Source: Oceanisphaera avium
Lineage (GTDB): Bacteria > Pseudomonadota > Gammaproteobacteria > Enterobacterales > Aeromonadaceae
Assembly (NCBI RefSeq): GCF_002157875.1
Contig: NZ_CP021376.1
Coordinates: 1,598,501-1,662,500 of the forward strand
Direction of reading: 5' to 3'
Length of the DNA stretch: 64,000 nucleotides
Shown here: positions 47,514 through 57,646 of the stretch, piece after piece
Layout of the letters: each line of letters begins with the position of its first letter
Numbering within the stretch: position 1 is the first letter of the stretch
Notes under the pieces: model-generated
Seen by the model: only the letters and a program-made list of their open reading frames with translations
Databases searched by the model: none
Told to the model about the DNA's origin: nothing
Program-made: the position numbers and the translations under genes

Positions 47514-48436
47514 TGGCAAATCCTTTATATCAAAAGCACATTATCTCAATTTCTGACTTCTCTCGCTCCGAGCTTGAGTTGATCATAGACACCGCTGTAA
47601 AACTTAAAACTCAACCTTATCCTGAGCTATTAAAAGGCCAAGTAGTGGCGAGCTGTTTTTTTGAAGCCTCTACCCGCACTCGGCTTTCTTTTGAAACCGC
47701 CATTCAGCGCTTAGGTGGCTCTGTGATTGGTTTTTCTGATAGCACCAGCACCTCCTTAGCTAAAAAAGGCGAAACACTGGCTGACTCCGTAAAAGTGATC
47801 AGTTCTTATGGCGACGCCTTTGTTATGCGCCACCCCCAAGAAGGCGCGGCACGACTCGCCTCTGAGTTTTCTTCAGTGCCGGTGATTAATGCAGGAGATG
47901 GCTCAAACCAACATCCCACCCAAACGCTGCTCGACTTATTTACCATTTATGAAACCCAAGGCACGCTGCAAGGCTTAACCATCGCGTTTGTGGGTGACCT
48001 TAAATACGGACGCACCGTGCACTCGCTTACCCAAGCTTTAAGCTTATTTGGCTGTAAGTTCTATTTTATTGCGCCACAAGCCTTATCGATGCCAGATTAC
48101 TTATGTGATGAGCTGAGCGATAAAGGCATTAACTTCGAAATTTGCGACAGCATGGAAGAAGTCATGGATGAAATTGATATTTTATATATGACGCGGGTGC
48201 AAAAAGAGCGCTTTGATGAAACAGAATACGTGCATGTGGCTTCTAAATATGTGCTGACGCCTGAAGTATTAGAGGGCGCAAAAGATAGCTTAAAAATATT
48301 ACACCCGCTGCCGCGCATCGATGAAATAGCGATAGAAGTGGATGACACGCCTTATGCTTATTATTTTGAGCAAGCAGAAAATGGCGTCTATGCGCGCCAA
48401 GCACTGCTGGCGTTGGTGTTGAACGAAAATATATGA
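47513..48436 (+). CDS. pyrB: Aspartate carbamoyltransferase catalytic subunit
   Basis: PyrB, 307 residues, makes carbamoyl-aspartate in pyrimidine synthesis. Carbamoyl-phosphate motif [14 protein letters not shown] near residue 50, the 80s loop [12 protein letters not shown], the [12 protein letters not shown] segment, [13 protein letters not shown] and the 240s loop. It is followed by pyrI with a four-base overlap region. Control is by the leader described above. Confidence 0.98.
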   Translation: MANPLYQKHIISISDFSRSELELIIDTAVKLKTQPYPELLKGQVVASCFFEASTRTRLSFETAIQRLGGSVIGFSDSTSTSLAKKGETLADSVKVISSYGDAFVMRHPQEGAARLASEFSSVPVINAGDGSNQHPTQTLLDLFTIYETQGTLQGLTIAFVGDLKYGRTVHSLTQALSLFGCKFYFIAPQALSMPDYLCDELSDKGINFEICDSMEEVMDEIDILYMTRVQKERFDETEYVHVASKYVLTPEVLEGAKDSLKILHPLPRIDEIAIEVDDTPYAYYFEQAENGVYARQALLALVLNENI

Positions 48437-48444
48437 GAGACATG

Positions 48445-48900
48445 ATGCACAAAAGCCAATTGCAAGTGGAAGCCATTCATAATGGCACCGTCATCGATCA
48501 TATCCCAGCAGGCCAAGGCATAAAAATTTTACGGCTGTTTGGGTTATTACACACCAAAGCCAAAATTACCGTGGGCTTAAACTTACCCTCGGTAGCACTG
48601 GGCAGCAAAGACATTATAAAAGTGGAGAATGTTCGCTTAACTTCTTCCCAGGCCAACCAATTGGCGCTGTTTGCTCCAGATGCCACTGTAAATTTAATTG
48701 AAGACTTTGGCGTGGTGGAAAAGCTGCAGCTGCAATTACCCGAGCGCATTGAGGGCATTTTTTCTTGTCCTAACTCTAACTGCATCAGCCATAACGAGCC
48801 GGTTTCGAGTAAATTTAAAGTGCGCGCCATTAAGGGCCAAGTGCGCTTTCGCTGCAGCTACTGCGAAAAATCCTTCCATCAAGACTTTATGACGTTTTAA
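48445..48900 (+). CDS. pyrI: Aspartate carbamoyltransferase regulatory subunit
   Basis: PyrI, about 151 residues, binds CTP/ATP to control PyrB. The nucleotide domain ([25 protein letters not shown]) is followed by the zinc domain with CPNSNC and CSYCEKSF cysteines. Starts at 48442 or 48445 are both possible behind GAGAG; 48445 has the better spacing. The frame also opens at 48433, overlapping the pyrB end. Confidence 0.97.
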   Translation: MHKSQLQVEAIHNGTVIDHIPAGQGIKILRLFGLLHTKAKITVGLNLPSVALGSKDIIKVENVRLTSSQANQLALFAPDATVNLIEDFGVVEKLQLQLPERIEGIFSCPNSNCISHNEPVSSKFKVRAIKGQVRFRCSYCEKSFHQDFMTF

Positions 48901-48998
48901 TGTGTGCGTGAGGAGTGAAGGAGGAATGAGGTGAAGTGAGGCTTTATGCCTCCCGTTTACGCCTTTGCGCAATAAAGTTACCCGCTAAAGACAACACC

Positions 48999-49040
48999 AA
49001 AGCCGAGTTCCTAATTTAAGTTAGGAGTTTGGCTTTTTTT
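48999..49040 (+). terminator. Terminator after pyrI
   Basis: AAAGCCGAGTTCCTAA and TTAGGAGTTTGGCTTT form a long stem with two imperfect positions, followed by T7. Confidence 0.85.
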
Positions 49041-49175
49041 GTTTACCGCCAAGGCAGCTCCCCTGTTTTCACTTACCTCTTACTCTTCACGCCTTATACC
49101 TCACACTAATAAAGTTGCCAAAGCGTGCGGCGCCAGCCAAGCTAGTGAGTCGAAAGGATCAGGAACAGGCGGCCC

Positions 49176-51101
49176 ATGAATTTACAGCAGACCTTACAAC
49201 ACTACTTTGGTTTTTCTACTTTACGTCCCGGCCAAGAGCAAGTCATTAACACCATTATGAGCGGTCAGTCAGCGGCGGCAATTTTTCCTACTGGCTCGGG
49301 TAAATCACTGTGTTATCAGCTCCCTGCTGTATTATTACCGCATTTAACGCTGGTTATTTCCCCCTTGTTAGCGCTAATGCAAGATCAATTAGCGTTTTTG
49401 GCCAGCAAAAATATTCCTGCTGCCAGCATCGACTCTACTCAAAGTTTTGAAAAAAGCCGTGCTGTTATGCAAGGCGTACGCGAGGGGCAAATTAAAGTAT
49501 TAATGATCTCGGTAGAGCGATTAAAAAACGAGCGCTTTCGAAATTTCATTAGCCACGTCCCCATTTCCTTGCTGGTAGTAGATGAAGCACACTGTATTTC
49601 TGAGTGGGGCCATAACTTTCGACCCGATTATTTAAAACTGCCTAGCTATTGCCAGCGTCTTAATATTGCTCAGGTACTCTTGCTCACCGCGACTGCTACT
49701 CCAGCCGTGATTAATGATATGCAGCAAAAATTTAAGCTGGCACCTGATAACGTGGTGATCACGGGATTTTATCGGCCTAACCTTTACTTAGACGTATTAG
49801 CGGTGCCAGAGGCAAATAAAATTACCACCTTAATTGAGCGGCTATCTTTAGCGCCTAATGAAGCCACTATTGTGTATGTCACTTTACAACACACCGCAGA
49901 GCAAGTGGCTAACCAATTAAGCGCTGCCGGCATTGCCGCTCACGCTTATCATGCGGGTATGGATCAAGATAAGCGCCAAGCTCTACAGCAGGCGTTTATG
50001 AGCGGTGAAATCCCTTGTATGGTGGCTACTATTGCTTTTGGCATGGGGGTCGATAAAGCTAATATTCGCCACGTATTTCACTATGACTTGCCCAAGTCGA
50101 TTGAAAACTACAGCCAAGAAATTGGCCGAGCAGGACGCGATGGTCACGCCGCTCATTGCACCTTATTAGGCAATTTAGCCGGCTTAACCGTGCTAGAAAA
50201 CTTTGTCTATGGCGACACCCCTGAGCCCAGTGCCATTAGAACTTTATTAGAATATATTCCGCGTGATGGCCAGCCGTGGGAGATCATGGCACTAAGACTG
50301 GCTAATGAGTGCAATATACGCCTATTACCTTTGCGTACTTTGCTGGTGTATTTAGAGCTTAACCATATTTTAGAAGCTCAATATAGTTATTACGCCGATT
50401 ACCGCTTTAAGTTTATCTCTTCTAAAGAAGAGATCTTGGCGCGCTTTAACCCAGAGCGCCAAGCTTTTTTGCGCAGTGTATTTCAAGGCTCGCCGCAGGC
50501 TAGAACGTGGTGCCAAGTCGACTTTGACGCTATTTGGCAACAAGGCGCTGGGGAGCGTTCTCGGGTGGTTAGCGCGCTAGATTATCTAGATGAACACGGG
50601 CTTATTAGCCTTGAAAGTAAGCAAATGGTGGAAGTGTATCGCGTTGTTACACCTCATTTTGAAATAGCGGCAGAGGCGGCACGTTTAACACAATTATTTA
50701 GCCAAAAAGAACACAGTGAAATAACGCGCATTCAGGAAATGGTAGATTTCTTTGAAAGCAATGAGTGCTTAAGTCATCACTTAGCTCGCTACTTTGGTGA
50801 CACTCACGCCCCTCGTGCTTGCGGCCATTGTTCTGTGTGTACGCACCATCAGCCCACTTCCTTGCCAAAACCTCAGCTAGCGCAACTGCCGGCTCGTTCA
50901 CAATTACAGCAATGGTGTCAGCCTTTACAAACGGCCAGCTCTGCACCACTCAGTGCTCATACCTTAACGTGCTTTTTATCCGGTATTAGCACGCCTTTGC
51001 TAAATAAATTAAAGGCCAAACAACAAGTGGGTTTTGGTAAATTAGAGCAGTATCGTTTTTATGATATTCGCCGTGCCTTAGAAGAGCCCGCCTCTATGTA
51101 G
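49176..51101 (+). CDS. RecQ-family ATP-dependent DNA helicase
   Basis: A 641-residue SF2 helicase. It has the RecQ start FGFSTLRPGQEQVINTIMSG, Walker A FPTGSGKSLCYQLP, DEAH (VVDEAHCISEWGHNFRP), LLTATATP, and helicase motif VI region YSQEIGRAGRDG. A zinc-like cysteine cluster lies near residues 530-560 (ending ACGHCSVC), but there is no HRDC domain. It is the shorter RecQ-like type found beside canonical RecQ in Vibrio-like bacteria, so its role in repair or fork restart may differ from RecQ itself. Confidence 0.88.
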   Translation: MNLQQTLQHYFGFSTLRPGQEQVINTIMSGQSAAAIFPTGSGKSLCYQLPAVLLPHLTLVISPLLALMQDQLAFLASKNIPAASIDSTQSFEKSRAVMQGVREGQIKVLMISVERLKNERFRNFISHVPISLLVVDEAHCISEWGHNFRPDYLKLPSYCQRLNIAQVLLLTATATPAVINDMQQKFKLAPDNVVITGFYRPNLYLDVLAVPEANKITTLIERLSLAPNEATIVYVTLQHTAEQVANQLSAAGIAAHAYHAGMDQDKRQALQQAFMSGEIPCMVATIAFGMGVDKANIRHVFHYDLPKSIENYSQEIGRAGRDGHAAHCTLLGNLAGLTVLENFVYGDTPEPSAIRTLLEYIPRDGQPWEIMALRLANECNIRLLPLRTLLVYLELNHILEAQYSYYADYRFKFISSKEEILARFNPERQAFLRSVFQGSPQARTWCQVDFDAIWQQGAGERSRVVSALDYLDEHGLISLESKQMVEVYRVVTPHFEIAAEAARLTQLFSQKEHSEITRIQEMVDFFESNECLSHHLARYFGDTHAPRACGHCSVCTHHQPTSLPKPQLAQLPARSQLQQWCQPLQTASSAPLSAHTLTCFLSGISTPLLNKLKAKQQVGFGKLEQYRFYDIRRALEEPASM

Positions 51102-51131
51102 CAAATTAAAAAGTAAAAATTAAAAAGTAGC

Positions 51132-51158
51132 AAGGATGCCGCCCGAGGCGTCCTTTAC
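51132..51158 (+). terminator. Possible terminator after the RecQ-like gene
   Basis: AAGGATGCC / GGCGTCCTT (51132-51140, 51147-51155), one mismatched position, loop GCCCGA, weak T tract. Confidence 0.5.
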
Positions 51159-51204
51159 TATAAGGACATAACACTTTATATTATGGCGTCGGTTTTTCCG
51201 GCTT

Positions 51205-51361
51205 CGTTCTCGGGGCGGGGTGTAATTCCCCACCGGCGGTAAGGTGCTTTAGTCAGTAGCATTAAGCCCGCGAGCGCTTTAGTAGTCTTGTTACTTTCTA
51301 AAGGTCAGCAGATCTGGTGTAACTCCAGAGCCGACGGTGATAGTCCGGATGATAGAGAGCG
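51205..51361 (+). ncRNA. FMN riboswitch (RFN element)
   Basis: All conserved RFN blocks are present in order: CGGGGCGGGGTG, CCCCACCGGCGGTAA, AGCCCGCGAGCGC, GGTCAGCAGATCTGGTG, CCAGAGCCGACGGT and AGTCCGGATGATAGAGAG. P1 pairs CGTTCTC (51205) with GAGAGCG (51361). FMN binding should turn down ribH. A hairpin CTTGGC-GAACT-GCCAAG (51388-51404) lies in the segment leading to the ribH start. Confidence 0.95.
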
Positions 51362-51503
51362 TCAGACATGTCCTTTACTATGGCACACTTGGCGAACTGC
51401 CAAGCTCACTGCTAACCAAAGACCGTGGCCAACGCACCTGTTGCGAGTGCCGCGTTTGCCTGTACGTTCGCCCTGATTCAGTTATTTTATAATGGGATTG
51501 ACC

Positions 51504-52001
51504 ATGGATCAGAGCTTAACGAAATCAATTGAATTTAACGCACGCGACCAACGTATTGCCTTTATTCATGCCTCTTGGCACACCGATATTCTGTTAAATT
51601 GTTTAGCTGGCTTTCGCTCACAGCTTAGCGAGCTTGGCTATGACGTAGACAAGATTGATGTGCTTGCCGTACCCGGTGCCTATGAAATTCCTCTACAAGC
51701 TAAGTTGCTTGCTAACAGCGGCCAATATAGTGCAATTGCTTGTAGTGGCTTAGTGGTCGATGGCGGCATTTATCGTCATGACTTTGTGGCTCAAGCAGTG
51801 TGTAGTGGCCTAATGCAAGTGCAGCTAGAAACACAAATCCCCGTGCTTACTGCTATTTTAACACCGCATCATTTTCATGAGCATGAAGAGCATAAACAAT
51901 ATTATAGCCGCCACTTTGTAGTGAAAGGCCAAGAGCTGGCAAGTGCCGCCGATGGGGCCATGCGCATGACAGCCCAAAACAAGGCATTAACTGCTTCTTA
52001 A
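51504..52001 (+). CDS. ribH: 6,7-dimethyl-8-ribityllumazine synthase, type II
   Basis: A 165-residue lumazine synthase of the RibH2 type, close to Brucella RibH2: VPGAYEIPLQAKLLA, VDGGIYRHDFVAQAVCSG, MQVQLETQIPVLTAILTPHHFHEHEEH and VKGQELASAA. It makes the riboflavin precursor from a ribityl-pyrimidine and dihydroxybutanone phosphate. GGGA lies 6 bases before the ATG at 51504; the ATG at 51492 is poorly placed. It is controlled by the FMN riboswitch and has a terminator behind it. Confidence 0.92.
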   Translation: MDQSLTKSIEFNARDQRIAFIHASWHTDILLNCLAGFRSQLSELGYDVDKIDVLAVPGAYEIPLQAKLLANSGQYSAIACSGLVVDGGIYRHDFVAQAVCSGLMQVQLETQIPVLTAILTPHHFHEHEEHKQYYSRHFVVKGQELASAADGAMRMTAQNKALTAS

Positions 52002-52020
52002 AATAGAAGACAACTAAGGT

Positions 52021-52046
52021 AGCGGGCTATTAGCCCGCTTTTTTAT
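52021..52046 (+). terminator. Terminator after ribH
   Basis: AGCGGGC-TATTA-GCCCGCT followed by T6. Confidence 0.92.
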
Positions 52047-52399
52047 AAGTAATAAATGAGATAATCACACTTCGCACTGACTTGATGACTGCACGGCGTA
52101 GCAATTAAAAAGAGCGACCAAAGGCGGGCTAGTTGTTTTATTAACGCCCATTATTATTGGAATAAAGGCAAGATAGCCTCATAACTAAACGCTAAATTTA
52201 GCGCCAGCGCACAGTTTAATAATCCGTGTTTGAAGCTAATTTAAGAGTATGATCTAATTCATTTTAGATTAAAGCATTTTCACTCGTCAGTGCTAGGCGT
52301 CGTTTGGCCTTTCAATAACCTTACTCCCTATTTTTATAAGGGATAACCCAGTTACGTTTCGCCAACCACTTGGCCAGGTGAGCTAAGGAAGGCTCCAAT
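52047..52399 (+). other. Intergenic region upstream of the GGDEF-EAL gene
   Basis: About 350 bases with no credible frame. An inverted repeat ATCTAA (52252-52257) / TTAGAT (52264-52269) lies at an operator-like distance from the gene. I see no other element, and the promoter could not be fixed. AAGGAAGG precedes the ATG at 52400. Confidence 0.45.
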
Positions 52400-55300
52400 A
52401 TGACTTACCAAAACCCCTCTGCTTTATCTCGCCTAGCTTGGTTAATGCTGCTGATTGGCTTGTTATTAACAGGTCTTAGCGCCTGGCAAGTAAAAACAAC
52501 CTCCGATAATCACGCCATTAAAGAATTTGCCTTCGTTGCCCAAAAAATCACCACCACCATTACCGAGCGCTTAAACGCCTACGCCTTAGTATTACGCGGC
52601 GCGGCCGGCTTATTAAATGCCGCCGATACGGTGACTCGTCAAGAGTGGGAAACTTACGTTAGTCAATTACAGCTAATGAAAAACAAGGCAGGTATCTCTG
52701 GTATTAACTTTGCCGAATATGTGCCAGCTAACCAATTGGCCAGTCATACGGCGCGTATTCAAAGTGAAGGTTTTCCTCATTATCATATTTGGCCAAGTTA
52801 TCCGCGTGCCGCTTATAGCTCACTGATTTATTTAAGCCCCTTCGATGCTCGCAACCAAAAAGCGTTAGGTTATGACATGTTTAGCGAGCCGACCCGCCGC
52901 CAAGCCATGAGCCAAGCGCGAGACTCAGGCGAGGTTAGCTTAAGCGCTAAAATAGCATTGATTATTGAAGATACCGAAAGCCCGCAAGCGGGCACTGTCA
53001 TGTATGCGCCTGTGTATCGCCCAAATAGCGACTTAACTACCCTCGCACTACGCCGTGCTGCACTACTAGGCTGGGCGGTGGGCGGCTATCGTATGGATGA
53101 TTTAATGGAAAGCTTATTAAGCCAGTGGCAAGCGCCGCAAGAAAAAGCCATAACCATGGAAGTCTTTGATGGCCAAGCGAGCCCTGAGCATCTGTTATAT
53201 CAAAGTCACCCCTTAGCCAAGCCCCACACCTCCAGCATGTTCTCTCAACAACAGACCGTTAATTTTAATGGCCGCATTTGGCTGCTACATTTTGATTATT
53301 TAAACCCTCAGCACGTGGTCAGTTATCAGTATGTTTGGGCCACCCTCCTTGGTGGCTCAATACTGAGTATATTATTGTTTTTATTGATCCAATCTTTTGC
53401 TAGAACCCGCGCTAGTGCTCGGGCACTCGCTCAGGCGCTGACTGAACAAGTTTATCAGCGTGAACAACAACTAAAAGTAGCGCTACATCGCTTAAAGACT
53501 ATCGCCAGTCGTATTCCGGGTATGGTGTTTGAATATAATTACTCGGGTGAGGGCCAAGGGCACTTTCCTTTTACCAGTGAAGGTATTCAACGCATCTATG
53601 GCATTAGCCCTCAACAAGTTCAAGAAGACGCTAATCAGCTCTTTGCCATGGTGCACCCTGAAGATATCGCCGCGGTGATCAATAGCATTAAAGAGTCCGC
53701 TATTTATCTCACACCATGGCGCCATGAATATCGTATTTATCATCCAGATGGTAAAATTAGCTGGCTTTATGGTGACTCTGAGCCCCATAAAGAAGCCAAT
53801 GGCTCCATCACTTGGTACGGCTTAGTCACTGATATTACCGAGCGCAAAGAAGCCGAATTAGCGCTAAAAGCCGCCAACCAACAAACCTTACTATTTCGCC
53901 AAGCCCTCGATCACGTGCCCTCTTGTATCTTTATGAAAGATATTAATATGCGCTATACCTACGCCAATAGAGCAACGTTAGAGTTACTTGGTTGTAATAG
54001 CGCCATGTTACTTGGAAGCACAGGAGAAGAGTTTTTAGGCCCGGAGACAACGGCGCAATTAAACTTAATAGATAAAAAGACGCTGCAAGGGGAGCCTCAC
54101 CAACTGGAGTTTTCATTAACGGGGCCCAATGGCCATGTTACGCATTTCTTAGATGTTAAAACGCCTATCTTTGATGAGGCTGATCATTCGCAAGTCATCG
54201 GTATGCTCGGTATTGCCACCGACATCACCTTGCTTAAGGCAAATGAACAAAAGTTAGAATATCAGGCGCACTACGACACCCTCACTAAATTACCCAATCG
54301 GTTAATGCTTGCCGATCGCCTGCACCAAGCCATGTTGCAAGCCAGTCGTCATCAACAATCTATTGCCATTATTTATTTAGATTTAGATGGCTTTAAATAT
54401 ATTAATGATAATTATGGCCACGACGCCGGAGATGAGCTATTGAGGGCAGTAGCGGCGCGCATGAAAAATGCGATTCGCGACGGTGATACGTTGGCCAGAT
54501 TAGGCGGCGATGAGTTTGTGGTTATTTTGCTTGATATTGAACAGCTCAGTGACAGTTTTCCGCTGTTAAAGCGTTTACTTGATGCAGCCTCACGCCCAGT
54601 ATTATTAAATCATCATCGCTTACAAGTAACGGCCAGTTTAGGAGTGACTTTTTATCCTCAACCCGAGGTACTCGAACCTGAACAATTAATCCGTCAAGCG
54701 GATCAAGCTATGTATCAAGCCAAGCTAGCTGGTAAAAATCGCTATTATTTATTTGATAGTGAACAAGCACGCAATATGCGCGAGCACCATCAAAGTGTGG
54801 AGCATATTAATCGCGCCTTACTCGCCAAAGAATTTACTTTATATTATCAGCCGAAAGTAAATATGCGCACCGGCGCTATTATCGGCGTAGAAGCGCTTAT
54901 TCGCTGGCAACACCCAGAGCAAGGCTTACTTAGCCCTAATCGTTTTTTACCTTTTATTGAAGAGCACCGACTTGCAGTGGAAGTCGGCGATTGGGTTATC
55001 GATAGCGCGCTTCAGCAAATTTTAAATTGGCAACAACAAAACATTGCCTTAGGTATCAGCATTAACATTGCCGCACGCCATCTGCGCCAAGTGGACTTTG
55101 CGGCTAAATTAGCCGCTCATTTAGCTAACTACCCCAGTATTGCTCCTAATATGCTTGAGCTGGAAGTATTAGAAACCAGTGCCTTAGGAGATTTAGCCTT
55201 AGTGTCTAAAACACTAGAAACGTGTCGTGATCTTGGGGTGGGTATCTCATTGGATGACTTTGGTACCGGCTATTCTTCGCTTACTTATCTGAAGCGCTTA

Positions 55301-55936
55301 CCCACTCACACCATTAAAGTGGATCAGAGCTTTATTCGCGATATTTTAGAAGACCCAGAAGACTTAGCGATTCTTGATGGCGTACTCAGTCTAGCTAAAG
55401 CCTTTGGCAGGCAAGTGATCGCCGAGGGGGTAGAAACCTTAGCTCACGGTGATACTTTATTGCGCATGGGCTGCCACTTAGCTCAAGGCTATGGCATCGC
55501 CCGCCCTATGCCAGCGACAGAGGTACCTACTTGGCTGGCTAACTGGCAGCCGCCTGCTCGCTGGCTTGAAACTCGCCAACTTCATCGCGATGAGTTTTCT
55601 TTGTTATATGCAGGATTACAGCACAAGGCATGGATTGATGACTTAGTATTAGCCGTGCAACATAATAGTGAGACTTGGCCCCTGTTTGATAGTAATCAAA
55701 GTCACCTTAGCCAGTGGTTAAACAGTCAACCTAACATCTCCGCCACGCGATTAAATTACCAAACCGCGCTGAGTCAAAAAATTAAACAATGTGTAGCAGA
55801 GCTTGCGAAATATTATGCCAATCACGGTGCTAAAGACGCGAATAGCCAACTAATTTCTCAACTAGATGCGCTATGTGAATTAAAAGCTCAATTAATAAAA
55901 GAATTAGAAGAGTGCATGAATGACTCAAAAAGGTAA
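52400..55936 (+). CDS. CHASE-PAS-PAS-GGDEF-EAL protein with C-terminal CZB-like region
   Basis: A 1178-residue membrane c-di-GMP enzyme. Order: membrane helix (10-29), periplasmic CHASE domain (about 40-270, VTRQEWETYVSQL), membrane helix (311-334), two PAS domains (about 365-610, VTDITERKEAE after the first), GGDEF (GGDEF at 702-706) and EAL (EAL at 831-833, then SLDDFGTGYSSLTYLKRLP). Both active motifs are intact, so synthesis and hydrolysis of c-di-GMP are both possible. The last about 110 residues resemble a CZB zinc-sensing domain (LQHKAWIDDL, then SHLSQWL), but the usual later histidines are missing. It probably tunes c-di-GMP to an external signal. Confidence 0.92.
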   Translation: MTYQNPSALSRLAWLMLLIGLLLTGLSAWQVKTTSDNHAIKEFAFVAQKITTTITERLNAYALVLRGAAGLLNAADTVTRQEWETYVSQLQLMKNKAGISGINFAEYVPANQLASHTARIQSEGFPHYHIWPSYPRAAYSSLIYLSPFDARNQKALGYDMFSEPTRRQAMSQARDSGEVSLSAKIALIIEDTESPQAGTVMYAPVYRPNSDLTTLALRRAALLGWAVGGYRMDDLMESLLSQWQAPQEKAITMEVFDGQASPEHLLYQSHPLAKPHTSSMFSQQQTVNFNGRIWLLHFDYLNPQHVVSYQYVWATLLGGSILSILLFLLIQSFARTRASARALAQALTEQVYQREQQLKVALHRLKTIASRIPGMVFEYNYSGEGQGHFPFTSEGIQRIYGISPQQVQEDANQLFAMVHPEDIAAVINSIKESAIYLTPWRHEYRIYHPDGKISWLYGDSEPHKEANGSITWYGLVTDITERKEAELALKAANQQTLLFRQALDHVPSCIFMKDINMRYTYANRATLELLGCNSAMLLGSTGEEFLGPETTAQLNLIDKKTLQGEPHQLEFSLTGPNGHVTHFLDVKTPIFDEADHSQVIGMLGIATDITLLKANEQKLEYQAHYDTLTKLPNRLMLADRLHQAMLQASRHQQSIAIIYLDLDGFKYINDNYGHDAGDELLRAVAARMKNAIRDGDTLARLGGDEFVVILLDIEQLSDSFPLLKRLLDAASRPVLLNHHRLQVTASLGVTFYPQPEVLEPEQLIRQADQAMYQAKLAGKNRYYLFDSEQARNMREHHQSVEHINRALLAKEFTLYYQPKVNMRTGAIIGVEALIRWQHPEQGLLSPNRFLPFIEEHRLAVEVGDWVIDSALQQILNWQQQNIALGISINIAARHLRQVDFAAKLAAHLANYPSIAPNMLELEVLETSALGDLALVSKTLETCRDLGVGISLDDFGTGYSSLTYLKRLPTHTIKVDQSFIRDILEDPEDLAILDGVLSLAKAFGRQVIAEGVETLAHGDTLLRMGCHLAQGYGIARPMPATEVPTWLANWQPPARWLETRQLHRDEFSLLYAGLQHKAWIDDLVLAVQHNSETWPLFDSNQSHLSQWLNSQPNISATRLNYQTALSQKIKQCVAELAKYYANHGAKDANSQLISQLDALCELKAQLIKELEECMNDSKR

Positions 55937-56134
55937 TAATTTTTAATTTAAGTAAACATTAACTTTTAATTAATTAAAAATAACTAATATAAAAACTCAC
56001 ATTTCGTTTAATAATTAAGCTAATAATTTACCTAATTTAAAAAAACAGACTAAATCACGCTTAGAGTTTGAAAAAACTGCATATTGCTTCTACGGTAATT
56101 TAATCAAGTTCGCACACTTAAACAGGACGATATC
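55937..56134 (+). other. Very AT-rich gap before the amine oxidase operon
   Basis: About 200 bases, strongly AT-rich over 55937-56045, with long A/T runs and repeated TTAATTAA-like stretches. Such DNA is typical of a promoter region bound by nucleoid proteins. No frame is seen. Confidence 0.45.
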
Positions 56135-57646
56135 ATGCATCATCCCGTATTTTTGGCGGCAGGGTTAGCACTTACCTGGGGGCTAAGCGCTCCGTTATTT
56201 GCCGCAGAACAGCTGGACTCCTCGCAGTCAGCTTCATTAGTTGAACAAGGTCAATATATCGCTAAAGCCGCTGACTGCTTAGCCTGTCATGTAGGACCCG
56301 ATGGCACTCCTTATGCTGGCGGCAAGCCAACTGCTACCCCAATGGGCGATATCATAGCCCCTAATATTTCATCTTCTAAAAAATACGGTATTGGCGATTA
56401 TTCAGTTAAAGATCTCACACGGGTATTACGAGATGGCAAGACTCCGTCTGGCCGACATCTGTATCCGGCCATGCCCTACCCCGCTTACCGAGGCATGACA
56501 GATGAAGATATTAAATCACTGCATGCTTATTTAAAAACCACCGCCGCTGTTGAGCAAAAACCTAGCGCTAAAACTGATCTTAAGTTTCCTTTTAGCATGC
56601 GTTGGCTAATGATTGGCTGGAATGCTAAGAATTTAGATAATTACCAAGCTCCCCAAGGCTTAGATGACCAAGCGGCGCGCGGCCAGTATCTGGTGGATCA
56701 CTTAGGTCACTGTGGCACCTGCCATACACCGCGCAATAGCATGATGGGCAGTGATTACGATCAATACTTAGGCGGTGCACAACTTGGCAACTGGTTTGCT
56801 CCTAATATCACCAGTGATCAAAAATCCGGTATAGGGGCATGGAGTGAGCAACAATTAGCAGATTACTTTAAAACCGGTCAAATGGGTTATGCCGCTCAAG
56901 CCGCCGGCCCTATGGCTGAGGCCGTGCATTACAGCTTGCAGTATTTAAATGAAGAGGACCGCTTGGCCATCGCCGCTTATTTGAAGTCTGTTCCCGCTAT
57001 TGCTGATGACGCACAACAACAACCTGTGCTCGATACTCGTATCAACGAGACCTTACTTCATCGCGAACCGAAAGTAACACAGGTTACCCGTTATGAAGAA
57101 AGAGAGCTCGCTCAACAAGGTCTTAAGCAAGAAGATATCAGTGATCCCGACTCTGCTAACGGCTTATATGCTCAGTACTGCGCATCTTGTCATGGCGATG
57201 AGGGTTACGGGCAAACGACCTCTTTTTATGCCAGTTTGGTGGGCAATACCACGGTGCGCAGTGCCAACCCTAGAAACTTAGTAGCCGTTATTCTTAAAGG
57301 CGTCGAATTTAGAGGCGCGACCCCTAAGCCCCTGATGCCAGGCTTTGAAGACAAACTCAACCATCAACAAATTGCGACGCTAGCCAATTATGTACGCACT
57401 GAATTTGGCGCGTATTCAAACAGTGAAATAAGCACAGATGATGTGGCGTATATCGCCTCAGGCAAACAGAAAGTGTCGGCTCTTATTCGCTACGCCCCAT
57501 TACTAGCTTGGCTTGGCATTATCCTAGTGGCCGTTATTATCATCGCCGGTGTGTGGTACTGGCGCCGGCGTCGTCCAGTGCGCGTTAATCCAACCGTCTC
57601 TCAGACCAACCTCGATCAACCCCCTCACAATAGGAGCGACCTATGA
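56135..57646 (+). CDS. Membrane-anchored triheme cytochrome c
   Basis: A 503-residue protein with a signal peptide (MHHPVFLAAGLALTWG, cleaved near LFA-AEQ), three heme sites CLACH (48-52), CGTCH (193-197) and CASCH (349-353), and a C-terminal membrane anchor (near 447-470) before a basic tail. This is the layout of the cytochrome subunits of membrane alcohol, gluconate or aldehyde dehydrogenases, which pass electrons to quinone. It overlaps the amine oxidase gene (ATGA), so here it probably serves that flavoenzyme. Confidence 0.9.
   Translation: MHHPVFLAAGLALTWGLSAPLFAAEQLDSSQSASLVEQGQYIAKAADCLACHVGPDGTPYAGGKPTATPMGDIIAPNISSSKKYGIGDYSVKDLTRVLRDGKTPSGRHLYPAMPYPAYRGMTDEDIKSLHAYLKTTAAVEQKPSAKTDLKFPFSMRWLMIGWNAKNLDNYQAPQGLDDQAARGQYLVDHLGHCGTCHTPRNSMMGSDYDQYLGGAQLGNWFAPNITSDQKSGIGAWSEQQLADYFKTGQMGYAAQAAGPMAEAVHYSLQYLNEEDRLAIAAYLKSVPAIADDAQQQPVLDTRINETLLHREPKVTQVTRYEERELAQQGLKQEDISDPDSANGLYAQYCASCHGDEGYGQTTSFYASLVGNTTVRSANPRNLVAVILKGVEFRGATPKPLMPGFEDKLNHQQIATLANYVRTEFGAYSNSEISTDDVAYIASGKQKVSALIRYAPLLAWLGIILVAVIIIAGVWYWRRRRPVRVNPTVSQTNLDQPPHNRSDL

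Noticed and set aside
51388..51404. Hairpin CTTGGC-GAACT-GCCAAG as a terminator of the FMN riboswitch
   Set aside because: The stem is only six base pairs and no T tract follows, so it was kept only as a feature of the leader.
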